The notes under the pieces are model-generated. The model did not search any database. It had not been told where the DNA came from and was given only the letters and a program-made list of their open reading frames with translations. Made by a program: the position numbers and the translations under genes. A stretch of 64,000 nucleotides of DNA from Mycobacterium sp. IDR2000157661. Its GTDB lineage: Bacteria; Actinomycetota; Actinomycetes; Mycobacteriales; Mycobacteriaceae. Each line of letters opens with the position of its first letter. Position 1 is the first letter of the stretch. The stretch covers positions 1,364,001-1,428,000 of the forward strand of contig NZ_CP081006.1 of assembly GCF_022317005.1 (NCBI RefSeq). The letters run 5' to 3'. Of the stretch, positions 34,575-43,114 are shown one piece after another.

Positions 34575-34590
34575 GAGAATGTCTGTTTCC
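34575..34590 (-). promoter_or_regulatory. GRRAAY-N4-ATTCTC operator, copy 7
   Basis: On the minus strand GGAAACAGACATTCTC, with the same half-sites as copy 1. It lies 68 bases upstream of the SDR/ALDH/ADH operon start. Confidence 0.45.
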
Positions 34591-34657
34591 GATGATGCAA
34601 ATGAGTAATCTCGCAATCTGCTAGCCTCACTTCCACTGTCAGCTCGATGGGAGACCG

Positions 34658-35446
34658 ATGTCCGATTCACCCGCCCTTCGTGTCGCTGTCGTCGGGGCAT
34701 CGGCCGGGCTGGGACGTTGTATCGGTGTCGGCCTGGCTCAGCGAGGAGCCCGGGTGGCCTTCCTCGCCCGGCGTTATGACCGGTTGGTGGCCGCCGCCGA
34801 GGAGGCCGGCAACGGCGCCGTCGCCGTGGCGTGCGACGCCACCGACGGCGCCGGCTGCCGAGGGGCCATGGCCGAAGTCGCCGAACGCCTCGGCGGACTC
34901 GACGCCCTGGTCTACACCACCGGGATGGGCATACTCGCGCCGCTGACGGACGTCACCGGCGAGCAGTGGGCGCAACTGTTCGCCACCAATGTCACCGGCG
35001 CCTCGCTGGTCACCGCGGCTGCCGCACCGCACCTGGCCGCGACGTCGGGCGCCGCGATCTACCTGTCCTCGTTGAGCGCCTCCTACTCCACGCCGTGGCC
35101 GATGCTCGGCGCCTACGCCGTCACCAAGGCCGCACTGGACAAGCTCGTCGAGGCCTGGCGCATCGAACATCCCAACATCGCGTTCACCCGCCTCGCCATC
35201 GGCGACAGCTTCGGCGGCACCGGCGACTCGCAGACCGAGTTCAACAAGAGCTGGGACCCGAACGCGCTGGACACCGCGATCAGGTACTGGATGGACCATG
35301 GCTACATGCAGGGCGGCCTGGTGGACGCCGATCATCTCGTCGGTGTCGTCCATTCGGTACTCGCCTGCGGCAACAGTAGTTTCATCCCCTACCTGACCCT
35401 CGCGCCCCGACCGGCGGACGCGGTCAAAGAACTCCGACAGTGGTGA
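34658..35446 (+). CDS. Short-chain dehydrogenase/reductase
   Basis: 262 residues. GASAGLGRC cofactor motif, LSSLSASYS, and YAVTKAAL with catalytic Tyr and Lys, then EAWRIEHPNIAFTRLAIGDSFGG. It resembles the SDR at 25564 in its C-terminal half, so the two may be paralogues. First gene of an operon with an aldehyde dehydrogenase and a zinc alcohol dehydrogenase, all needed for stepwise alcohol-to-acid oxidation. Confidence 0.86.
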   Translation: MSDSPALRVAVVGASAGLGRCIGVGLAQRGARVAFLARRYDRLVAAAEEAGNGAVAVACDATDGAGCRGAMAEVAERLGGLDALVYTTGMGILAPLTDVTGEQWAQLFATNVTGASLVTAAAAPHLAATSGAAIYLSSLSASYSTPWPMLGAYAVTKAALDKLVEAWRIEHPNIAFTRLAIGDSFGGTGDSQTEFNKSWDPNALDTAIRYWMDHGYMQGGLVDADHLVGVVHSVLACGNSSFIPYLTLAPRPADAVKELRQW

Positions 35447-35456
35447 AGGAAGACCG

Positions 35457-36926
35457 GTGACACACGAATCACGCATGCTGATCGACGGCAAGCTCGTCGA
35501 GGCCGAGACCGGCCGCCAGTTCGACAACATCAACCCCGCAACCGAAGAAGTGCTCGGTGGCACAGCGGACGGCACCCGCGCCGACATGGAGCGGGCGGTG
35601 GCGGCTGCGCGCCACGCCTTCGACAACACCGACTGGTCGCGCGACGGTGAGGCGCGCGCTGCTGGGCTACGTCAGCTACAGGCGGCTCTGGAAGCCGAGC
35701 GTGAGGAGCTGCGTGCCGAGTTGATCGCTGAAGTCGGCTGTCCGCTCCTGAGTACCTTCGGACCGCAGCTCGACGTGCCGCTCAAGGAAGCGCTGAGCTG
35801 GCCGGCCGACATGATCAGCGAATTTCGCTGGAAGCGTTCGCTTCCCGACAAGGATGCATTCGGCATGGGGACCCCCGCCGCGCGGGAAGTGTGGAAGGAA
35901 CCCGTCGGCGTCGTCGGCGTCATCACGCCGTGGAACTTCCCGCTCGAGATCATCCTCAACAAGATCGGTCCCATCCTCGCCATGGGCAACACGCTGGTGC
36001 TCAAGCCCGCGCCCGACACCCCGTGGAACGCCACCCGCATCGGCCGGATCATCGCCGAGCAGACCGACATCCCGCCGGGCGTGATCAACATCGTCACCTC
36101 CTCGGATCACCTCGTCGGCGAGGTGCTCTCGACCTCTCCTCTGGTCGACATGGTGGCGTTCACCGGATCGACGGCGACCGGGCGGCGCATCATGAGATCG
36201 GCCGCCGACACCGTCAAACCGACGTTCCTCGAACTCGGCGGAAAGTCGGTTTATCTCGTGCTCGACGACGACGGCGACATCAGCGCAAGCATCGGCGGCA
36301 GCGCGTTCATCTCGATGCACGCCGGGCAGGGCTGCGCGATGCCGACCCGGCTTCTGGTTCCGAACTCCCGCTACGCCGAGGCGGTCGAGATCGTCAAGGT
36401 CGCGATGGAGAAGAACAAGTACGGCGACCCCACCGACCCGTCGGTGCTGCAGGGCCCGCAGGTGTCCAAACGGCAGCAGGACCGCGTCATGGGCTACATC
36501 GAGAAGGGCAAGGCCGAAGGTGCTCGGCTGGTGACCGGCGGCAGCATTCCCAGCCACCTCCCGAAGGGATTCTTCGTCGAGCCAACGGTTTTCGCCGACG
36601 TCGACAACCGGATGACGATCGCCCAGGAGGAGATCTTCGGTCCGGTGCTGTCGGTCATCGGTTTCGATGACGACGACGACGCGGTGCGCATCGCCAACGA
36701 CTCGATATACGGCCTGTCCGGGGTGGTGTTCGCCAAGGATCTCGATCGCGCCAAGTCGGTGGCGAGCCGGATCCGGACCGGGACGCTCGGCATCAACGGC
36801 GGCCTCTGGTACGGCGCCGACGCCCCCTTCGGCGGTTACAAACAGTCAGGCATCGGGCGACAGTGCGGCATCGAGGGACTCGAGATCTTCACCGAGACCA
36901 AGACCGTCGGCTGGCCCGCGTCATGA
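35457..36926 (+). CDS. NAD(P)-dependent aldehyde dehydrogenase
   Basis: 489 residues, GTG start. ITPWNFPLE, VAFTGSTATGRR, catalytic Glu in FLELGGKSV and catalytic Cys in HAGQGCAMPTR. The stop overlaps the alcohol dehydrogenase ATG (ATGA). The pairing with an alcohol dehydrogenase suggests two-step oxidation of a primary alcohol to a carboxylic acid, which could feed the CoA ligase or CoA-transferases of this region. A second ALDH of the window is at 3629. Confidence 0.9.
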   Translation: MTHESRMLIDGKLVEAETGRQFDNINPATEEVLGGTADGTRADMERAVAAARHAFDNTDWSRDGEARAAGLRQLQAALEAEREELRAELIAEVGCPLLSTFGPQLDVPLKEALSWPADMISEFRWKRSLPDKDAFGMGTPAAREVWKEPVGVVGVITPWNFPLEIILNKIGPILAMGNTLVLKPAPDTPWNATRIGRIIAEQTDIPPGVINIVTSSDHLVGEVLSTSPLVDMVAFTGSTATGRRIMRSAADTVKPTFLELGGKSVYLVLDDDGDISASIGGSAFISMHAGQGCAMPTRLLVPNSRYAEAVEIVKVAMEKNKYGDPTDPSVLQGPQVSKRQQDRVMGYIEKGKAEGARLVTGGSIPSHLPKGFFVEPTVFADVDNRMTIAQEEIFGPVLSVIGFDDDDDAVRIANDSIYGLSGVVFAKDLDRAKSVASRIRTGTLGINGGLWYGADAPFGGYKQSGIGRQCGIEGLEIFTETKTVGWPAS

Positions 36927-38083
36927 AGTCACGAGCAGCGGTACTCAAGGGAGTCGGCGTCGACTGGGAAGTCACCGACGTCGAGTTGGACCCGCCTCGC
37001 GCCGGTGAGGTGCTGGTCAAGATGGCCTACGCGGGGATCTGCCACAGCGACGAGCACTTCTACACCGGTGACAGCGTGCCGAGTCCCGAGATGGAGGAGA
37101 TGATGCGGGCCGCCGGTCGGCCCGTACCGGAGTGGTTTCCGATGCTCGGCGGTCACGAAGGTTCCGGGGTCGTGGAACGGGTCGGGCCCGAGGTCAAGAC
37201 ACTCAAACCCGGTGATCACGTGGCGGTTTCATTCTTCCCCGCGTGCGGCAACTGCCGGTGGTGCGTCACCGGGCACACCTACCTGTGCGATGTCGGGGCG
37301 TACATCTACGACAAGGCCATGACCACCGACGGCACCCGCCGGCGGCATCTCGGCGACGAGGACCTGATGGCGATGATGCAGGTCGGCACGTTCTCCGAGT
37401 ACGTCGTCGCCTCCGAACGATCGCTGGTGAAGATCCACGACTGGATCCCGTTGGAGGCCGCATCGCTGGTGTCCTGCGGTGTGACAACCGGGTTCGGATC
37501 CGGTTCGGTCGCCGCGGGCACCCAGGTGGGCGACACCGTCGTGGTGATCGGTGTGGGCGGCATCGGCATGAACGCCGTCCAGGGCGCCAAGGCCGCGGGC
37601 GCCAAGCACATCGTCGCGGTCGATCCGAACGAGTTCAAGCGGGAGATCGCGCCGACATTCGGCGCCACCCACACCACGACCGACGCGGGCGCTGCACTCG
37701 AACTGGTCTCGGAAATCACCTGGGGCGTGATGGCCGACAGAGTGGTGCTGACGCCCGGTGTCGTGCCGCCCGATCTGATCATGCTCGGGATGATGCTGCT
37801 CCGTAAGGGCGGAACGTGCGTGCTGACGGGGATGGCGAAGATCACCGACATGATGGTCCCGCTGATCCTGCCCGACATGGTCAGCTCGTGTAAGACGCTC
37901 AAGGGTGTGCTCTACGGCGAGATGAACCCCCGGGAGGCGATGCCCCGGCTGTTGTCGATGTACGAAGCGGGCACGCTCAAGCTCGACGAGCTGGTCACCC
38001 AGAAGTACAAGCTCGACGACATCAACGACGCGATGAACGATCTTCGGGCAGGCAGGAACATCAGGGGTCTCATCGCCTTCTGA
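36923..38083 (+). CDS. NDMA-dependent (mycofactocin-associated) zinc alcohol dehydrogenase
   Basis: 386 residues, zinc-dependent MDR family. It begins MKSRAAVLKGVGVDWEV; catalytic zinc ligands are probably Cys40, His78 and Cys185, and structural zinc Cys108, 111, 114 and 122. The nucleotide-binding GVGGIG is at 210-215. Length, the start and the YDKAMTTDGTRR insertion match the NDMA-dependent subfamily, whose NAD is not exchanged and whose electrons pass to mycofactocin. ATG overlaps the ALDH stop. Subfamily assignment is good; the alcohol oxidised is unknown. Confidence 0.87.
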   Translation: MKSRAAVLKGVGVDWEVTDVELDPPRAGEVLVKMAYAGICHSDEHFYTGDSVPSPEMEEMMRAAGRPVPEWFPMLGGHEGSGVVERVGPEVKTLKPGDHVAVSFFPACGNCRWCVTGHTYLCDVGAYIYDKAMTTDGTRRRHLGDEDLMAMMQVGTFSEYVVASERSLVKIHDWIPLEAASLVSCGVTTGFGSGSVAAGTQVGDTVVVIGVGGIGMNAVQGAKAAGAKHIVAVDPNEFKREIAPTFGATHTTTDAGAALELVSEITWGVMADRVVLTPGVVPPDLIMLGMMLLRKGGTCVLTGMAKITDMMVPLILPDMVSSCKTLKGVLYGEMNPREAMPRLLSMYEAGTLKLDELVTQKYKLDDINDAMNDLRAGRNIRGLIAF

Positions 38084-38272
38084 GCCGGTCCGCCGGACTG
38101 CCGGACTGCCGCCCGGTGACCGCACAGCAGAGCCGTCACATCTCGGTTTTGCCTCCTACTTTGTGAGCCGCGGGCTTCTGCGGAGTAGTGGCAGCAAGTT
38201 CCTCTCGCGAGTTCGGCTGAAGAAGCGCGGTCGGCGCATTTTCGAGGATGCCGAAATCATGAGGAGGCTCGC

Positions 38273-38742
38273 ATGGGCGTCGAGGCGGATCTTGACGCGA
38301 CATGGACTTCGGTTCCCCATCCCGTCCTGGTCGTGGATCGAGCCGGAGTCTGCTGGTGAAGGCGACCGTCGACGAGCTCGAGGACCGCTTCCCGGCGATG
38401 CGGTCCCACACCGACGTCCAGCGCCAGCGCACCGTCGAGGACACCGCCCACATCGTCGACTTCCTGGCTACCGCCCTCTACATCGACGATGCCGAACTGT
38501 TCACCGGCTTCATCGGCTGGACGGCCGATATCCTCGCGGCCCGCGGCGTTCCAGCCGCGTCGCGGCTGCTGGCCGAGCAGCCTGCCCTGCGCAACCTGCG
38601 CCTCGACCACCGTCCGCCGCACCTGGACCGGGTTCTGGAGATGACCGGGCTGCTCGACCACCTGACCACCCTCTCGCCGGTCACAGCCGCGAGTCGGTCC
38701 TCGTCGCCGGCCGACGCGTCCGGGGAGACGGAGATCGGCTGA
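38273..38742 (+). pseudogene. Broken regulatory gene remnant (sensor helical domain plus STAS-like tail)
   Basis: A perfect AGGAGG precedes an ATG at 38273 whose frame reads DLDATWTSVPHPVLVVDRAGV and then stops at 38357-38359. In another frame, 38302-38742 reads LLVKATVDELEDRFPAM through FIGWTADILAARGVPA, a helical domain seen in bacterial sensor or B12-type proteins. It then runs directly into HLDRVLEMTGLLDHLTTL, which looks like the last helix of a STAS domain. A frameshift near 38350 and an internal deletion would explain both. The 190 bases before it, after the alcohol dehydrogenase, contain nothing recognisable. It could alternatively be a short functional gene starting at 38302 or GTG 38356. 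Confidence 0.4.
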
Positions 38743-38793
38743 CCCGCCGCGGCCACAAGGCGACGCGCAGCGAACCCAATGGTGTCCGATGGG

Positions 38794-40029
38794 TCAGCCG
38801 GGACCGGCGCCGGATCGGTGAGCCGAATCCGGGCCAAGCAGAATGACTCTCAGCAGTCGACCGACGATCAGCCGCGACGACTCGCTGTTCTCGTACCGGG
38901 CCAGGCGGCCGAGGTCGACAACGAGGCCGAAGGCGGCGTGCACCGCGAACCGCGCCTGCGCCGCAGGCATCTGCGGACGCGCACCGACCACCTGCTGCAC
39001 CCAGGCTTCGACCGTTGCGCGCTGAATGTTGTGCAGCGCCACCTGATCCTCGGCGGGCACGTTGACCCGCTCCGCGTAGTAGACGTACGCAAGCTGCGGG
39101 TCGACGAAGGACCGCCAGATGTACGCGTCGATCAGGCGCCCCACCACTTCGCGGTGATCACCGGTCGTCGCAAGGATCAGCGCGAGATCACCCGACACCC
39201 GATCAGCCGCGCGCCGGTACACCGAAGCGAGGATCGCGCTCTTGCCGCCGAAGAACCGGTAGATACTCGACAACGGCAAGCCGGTCGCCGCGGCGATGTC
39301 GTCCATCCCGGTCTCGCGGTATCCGCGCTCGTTGAACAGCACCATGGCCGAGTGCAGGATCTTCTCGTAGTCACCGGCGGCACCGATCGGCAACGCGGGC
39401 AGCGGCGTGGAATCGACCGCCTCCCCGGGCAGTTCGGCGGCGCGGATGTCGCGCGCCATGCGGGCCAACAGCATTCGCACATCATCGGTCGGCAGCTTGG
39501 CGCGGTGATCGGTGATGCTGCCGATCACGCTGAGCACCGCCGACGACAGCGTCCACCGCTCCCGGCTCGCCAGGCCGGGTCGCAGTTCGGAAAGCGGGCG
39601 TTGTAGCCGGCGGTTGACCAGCTTGATCTGCTCGTTGAGCTGTGCCTGGTCGGCCGCTTGCAGGTAGCGGCCCTCCCACCGGTACAGCCCACCGCTGGAC
39701 CGGTTGCGCAGGGTGGTCTGGATGAGGGCGTCGACGATGCTGTCCCACAACTGCTCGGCCGGTGTGGATGGGTCGTCGTCTACGAAGTCGGTGCAGGACA
39801 CCAACTGCTCGCCGAGACCGAGCACGGCGGCGCGGAACAGCTCGTACTTGCCCGCGTAGTGCCGATAGAGCGATGCGGCGGTGACCCCGACGCGAGAGGC
39901 GATGTCCTCCATGCTGACCGCGTGGTAGCCGAGTTCGCTGAACGCCTCCGCCGACGCCCTGGCTATCTGTTGTTTGCGGTCCTTGGGCCTCCTGCGGGCA
40001 TCCGCACCAACACCCGCGGTGCTCGACAT
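38794..40029 (-). CDS. Double TetR-type regulator, Mce3R-like
   Basis: 411 residues with two complete TetR units in one chain. The first helix-turn-helix is at about 40-62 (VSMEDIASRVGVTAASLYRHY), the second at about 245-267 (TGMDDIAAATGLPLSSIYRFF). This layout is known from mycobacterial Mce3R, a repressor of lipid-related genes, and from a small group of actinobacterial relatives. A fused dimer can bind asymmetric DNA sites. It ends next to the gene remnant and is alone in its operon; targets in the catabolic region are possible, including the asymmetric GRRAAY-N4-ATTCTC motif. Confidence 0.85.
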   Translation of the reverse strand: MSSTAGVGADARRRPKDRKQQIARASAEAFSELGYHAVSMEDIASRVGVTAASLYRHYAGKYELFRAAVLGLGEQLVSCTDFVDDDPSTPAEQLWDSIVDALIQTTLRNRSSGGLYRWEGRYLQAADQAQLNEQIKLVNRRLQRPLSELRPGLASRERWTLSSAVLSVIGSITDHRAKLPTDDVRMLLARMARDIRAAELPGEAVDSTPLPALPIGAAGDYEKILHSAMVLFNERGYRETGMDDIAAATGLPLSSIYRFFGGKSAILASVYRRAADRVSGDLALILATTGDHREVVGRLIDAYIWRSFVDPQLAYVYYAERVNVPAEDQVALHNIQRATVEAWVQQVVGARPQMPAAQARFAVHAAFGLVVDLGRLARYENSESSRLIVGRLLRVILLGPDSAHRSGAGPG

Positions 40030-40137
40030 GTGGCCACCCTAGCGCCACCCACCGGCGGGGCGAGAGGCATCACCGGAGCCGGCGATGCGAGGCCGACGGG
40101 TCGTCGATCAGCTTCCCGACGCCGGGCGCAGCAACGG

Positions 40138-41370
40138 CTAATCGCGCTTCTTGTTGCCGTTGCCATTACCGTTGCCGCGACCGCCATTGCCCTTCTTGCC
40201 GTCGTCATCGCCGTCCTCGAACACCGGGGTGTACGCCGGTTGCGGAGGAGGGGGCGGCGGAGGGGGCGGCGGGGTGGCCGCCGGGCTGCTGGTGCTGACC
40301 GGCTCGGTGACCTGGGTGGTGGACGAGGGGTCGGTTGCCAGTGCCAACACACCCACCGTCAACGCGACGAAGACACCGGCTGCGGCGAGGAACTTCTGGT
40401 TGCGGGTGAGTCGGCGGCGCCGGCGGTTGGGGACGAAGTACGCCGCACCGGGGGCGACGAAGGTGCCCGGTGCGCCGACCGGCACCGGCTCGTCGAGAAT
40501 CTTGGTCATCGGACGCGCCCCGGCCGTCTGGGCCGCGCCTGCAAAGAGTGCGCTACGGCTCCCGCCCAGCGCGGCGCGCATCTGCTCGGCGGAACCGAAC
40601 CGCTGCCGGGGGTCCCGTGCCATCGCGCGGTCGATCACGCCGACCAGCGCCGGATCGAGATCCGGACGCACGGCGGCCAGCGACGGGGGCGGGGCATCGA
40701 TGATCGCGCGCGCCAGTGTCGCAGGATTGTCCTGCGGATACGCCCGCCGACCGGTCAGTGCCTCGTAGCCGATGACTCCGACGGCGTACAGGTCGTCGGC
40801 GACCGAAGCCGGGGCACCCGAGATGCGCTCGGGGCTCATGTAGGCCATCGTCCCGATGATCTGGCCGGTCATCGTGTGGGCCGCTCCCGCCGTCTTGGCG
40901 ATGCCGAAGTCGGCGACCTTCATCGTGGTGCCGTCGCCGGCGACCAGGATGTTGCCCGGTTTGATGTCGCGGTGCAGTACCTCGGCGCCGTGCGCGACGC
41001 TCAGCGCGGCGAGCACGTCGGCAAGGGCTGCCCGCACCTGATTCGGCGGCACCGGCCCGGTCGCGATGCGGTCGTGCAGCGTGTCCCCCGGCAGCCGTTC
41101 CATGATGATGAAGGGCCTGCCGTCGTCGTCACCGCAGTCGTAGACGCTGACGATGTTCGGATGGCTCAACGCCGCCGCAGAGCGAGCTTCGTCCTCGAAG
41201 CGGCGGCGGATGTCGGGCTGGGCGCTGAGCGCAGGGTGTAACAGCTTGACGGCAACAGCACGGTTGAGGCGGGTGTCCCATCCGTCGCGCACCTCGGCCA
41301 TCCCGCCACAACCGAGGACTCCCCTCAACTCATAGCGGCCCAACAGCATTTCGCGGCTGGACATGGTCAT
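40138..41370 (-). CDS. Membrane-anchored serine/threonine protein kinase
   Basis: 410 residues of the PknB/Hanks type. Gly-rich loop GCGGMAEV (20-27), ATP-binding Lys42, catalytic HRDIKPGN with Asp135, DFG Asp154, and activation-loop TGQIIGTMAYMSPE. A juxtamembrane linker leads to one membrane helix (about 322-343, FLAAAGVFVALTVGVLALA). The external part is only about 65 residues: a Thr/Ser-rich stretch, a run of about 11 prolines, an acidic DGDDDG and a GNGNGNGN-KK tail. There are no PASTA or sensor domains, so ligand sensing is unclear. Single gene. Confidence 0.92.
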   Translation of the reverse strand: MTMSSREMLLGRYELRGVLGCGGMAEVRDGWDTRLNRAVAVKLLHPALSAQPDIRRRFEDEARSAAALSHPNIVSVYDCGDDDGRPFIIMERLPGDTLHDRIATGPVPPNQVRAALADVLAALSVAHGAEVLHRDIKPGNILVAGDGTTMKVADFGIAKTAGAAHTMTGQIIGTMAYMSPERISGAPASVADDLYAVGVIGYEALTGRRAYPQDNPATLARAIIDAPPPSLAAVRPDLDPALVGVIDRAMARDPRQRFGSAEQMRAALGGSRSALFAGAAQTAGARPMTKILDEPVPVGAPGTFVAPGAAYFVPNRRRRRLTRNQKFLAAAGVFVALTVGVLALATDPSSTTQVTEPVSTSSPAATPPPPPPPPPPQPAYTPVFEDGDDDGKKGNGGRGNGNGNGNKKRD

Positions 41371-41490
41371 GAACTGCCCCCTGCACGTCGACAGTAAACC
41401 TCCGACAGTCCATCACAGCACATCAACCACACCAGCCACTCCCGTGAAACGCCGCTTCAAGCGGTGAACCAGTGGACCACGCGCATCCAG

Positions 41491-42366
41491 CTAGCGCGGC
41501 CGCAGCGCCGCGGCGGCCGACCCGACCGCGTCGGTGACGGCGGTGACCATCGGACTGTGGACCTTCCAGCATTGCCAGAACAGCGGAACCTCGAGATGGG
41601 CCCGCGAGATCCTGACGAAGGAGCCGTCCGCCAGCAGGTCGGCGGCCAGCGCCTCCGGGTACATCCCCCACCCCAGCCCGGCGCGCACCGCGGCGCCGAA
41701 GCCCTCCGCGGTCGGGACGAAATGCTGCGGCCTGGCGATGTGACGTCGGAAAACCTTGCGCACCAACATATCCTGCAAGGCGTCATCGCGATTCCAGGCC
41801 AGCGACGGCGCCCGCCCCGCTGCCGCGGCGGTGAAGCCGTCCGGAAGATACCGTCGCACGTACCGCGGATTGGCCACCGGCACGTACCGCATCACGCCGA
41901 GGGGTCGCACCACGCAGCCCGACACCGCGCTGCGCTCGGTGGTCACCGCACCCATCACCACGCCCTCGCGCAACAGCCGTGCGGAGTGGTCCTGGTCCTC
42001 GATGCGGATGTCGAAGCGAACATCGCCCAGCTCGGCGAATACCGCGGTGAACCAGGTGGCCATCGAGTCGGCGTTGACCGCCAACGCTATTCTCGGCGTG
42101 TCGACGTTGCCGCCGCCCATCTCGGCCAGTGCCTCGGACTCCAGCATCAGCGTCTGGGCCGCCAGCCGCAACAACGGCGCTCCGGCCGGTGTCGCCGAAC
42201 ACGGCTTCTCCCGCACCACCAGCACCTGGCCCACCCGCTGTTCGAGGGCCTTGATGCGCTGGCTGACCGCAGAGGGTGTGACGTGCAGCGTCGCCGCCGC
42301 GGCGTCGAATGTTCCGTGTTCGATCACCGCCGCGAACGCCGCGAGCTGTTGGCCGTCGATTTGCAC
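41491..42366 (-). CDS. lysG: LysR-family regulator LysG/ArgP
   Basis: 291 residues. N-terminal winged helix (DGQQLAAFAAVIEHGTFDAAAATLHVTPSAVSQRIKALE) and the two-lobed LysR effector domain; the sequence is of the ArgP/LysG/IciA type that activates the lysine/arginine exporter lysE when lysine or arginine is bound. In M. tuberculosis lysG and lysE are adjacent and divergent; here lysE is 6 kb away at 48559. A GGCATTAGCA stretch just upstream of the start resembles GCCATTAGCA in the lysE promoter, consistent with one regulator acting on both. Confidence 0.85.
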   Translation of the reverse strand: MQIDGQQLAAFAAVIEHGTFDAAAATLHVTPSAVSQRIKALEQRVGQVLVVREKPCSATPAGAPLLRLAAQTLMLESEALAEMGGGNVDTPRIALAVNADSMATWFTAVFAELGDVRFDIRIEDQDHSARLLREGVVMGAVTTERSAVSGCVVRPLGVMRYVPVANPRYVRRYLPDGFTAAAAGRAPSLAWNRDDALQDMLVRKVFRRHIARPQHFVPTAEGFGAAVRAGLGWGMYPEALAADLLADGSFVRISRAHLEVPLFWQCWKVHSPMVTAVTDAVGSAAAALRPR

Positions 42367-42396
42367 CTCAACGATGCTAATGCCGAGACGAAATCC

Positions 42397-42663
42397 TTAG
42401 CCGTTCTGTTTAGCCGACACGGGTTCTGCGGTTCTGCCGAGCAACGTAGCGGCCAGCACCCTGCGCAGCGCGATGACGACGGCCGCGACGGCGATGACGT
42501 CCCAGGACGCGTCGGCGCTGAGACGAAGCAGTCCGGCCGCGAGCAGGAGGTCGAGCAGGACGTGCAATGCAGGACCAAGCCTTCGGAAGATGACCAGCAC
42601 AGCCGCGGACAAGACGAGCGCGCAAGCCGCCACCAGCCACGACAGATCGACAGCCCAGGCCAT
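42397..42663 (-). CDS. Small membrane protein of unknown function
   Basis: 88 residues with about three hydrophobic segments (LSWLVAACALVLSAAVLVIF, GPALHVLLDLLLAAGLL, WDVIAVAAVVIALRRVLAATLL). ATG at 42663 directly follows the DUF1622 gene stop at 42665, so both are made from one message. No motif identifies a function; the pairing with DUF1622 suggests a two-component membrane assembly. Confidence 0.65.
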   Translation of the reverse strand: MAWAVDLSWLVAACALVLSAAVLVIFRRLGPALHVLLDLLLAAGLLRLSADASWDVIAVAAVVIALRRVLAATLLGRTAEPVSAKQNG

Positions 42664-42664
42664 G

Positions 42665-43072
42665 TCAGGAGGACGTCGGTTCGTCCGTGGCCGAGCTGGA
42701 CCGTCTTCGCAGCGCCTCCTGTTCCGTGGCGATCTCTTTCGCCAGGAAGAAGTTCAGCGCGGTCCGGATGGCCGCGATGGCCGCGAGCTTGCCGATCTGG
42801 TCGAACGAGGGCGAGATGGCCGTGCGCAAGATGTCGGCAGCGAGTTGAAACTCGAGCCCCAGCGCCAGGAATCGCCCCAACGTCAACCGAACCGAGGAGA
42901 ACTGGCCGGCGTCGCGTCGCAGCATCGAGACGGTGAAGCGACCGACCGCGATCAGGGCACCGATGAAGATGATGACCGCACCCGCAGCCTCCACCAATCG
43001 CACCATCGAGTCGACGACTGTCCGCAGCGTCGACTCCGGCAGGATCTCCAGGGCCAGCAGCTGTGTCCGCAT
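42665..43072 (-). CDS. DUF1622 family membrane protein
   Basis: 135 residues. A membrane helix AAGAVIIFIGALIAVGRF is followed by RLTLGRFLALGLEFQLAADILRTAI and IAAIRTALNFFLAKEI, the arrangement typical of DUF1622, a small inner-membrane family of unknown role. The charged C-terminus (RRRSSSATDEPTSS) is probably cytosolic. It is part of a minus-strand run of membrane-protein genes downstream of the SigF-type sigma factor gene. Confidence 0.8.
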   Translation of the reverse strand: MRTQLLALEILPESTLRTVVDSMVRLVEAAGAVIIFIGALIAVGRFTVSMLRRDAGQFSSVRLTLGRFLALGLEFQLAADILRTAISPSFDQIGKLAAIAAIRTALNFFLAKEIATEQEALRRRSSSATDEPTSS

Positions 43073-43114
43073 GCCCTAGAGCTTTTCACCTGTGTGGCAC
43101 TTCCGAGCGCCGCA

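Noticed and set aside
12164-34590. KstR or KstR2 operators for the repeated motif
   Set aside because: The half-sites (GAGAAT/ATTCTC) do not contain the AAC-N2-GTT or CAAG-N2-CTTG cores of those boxes.
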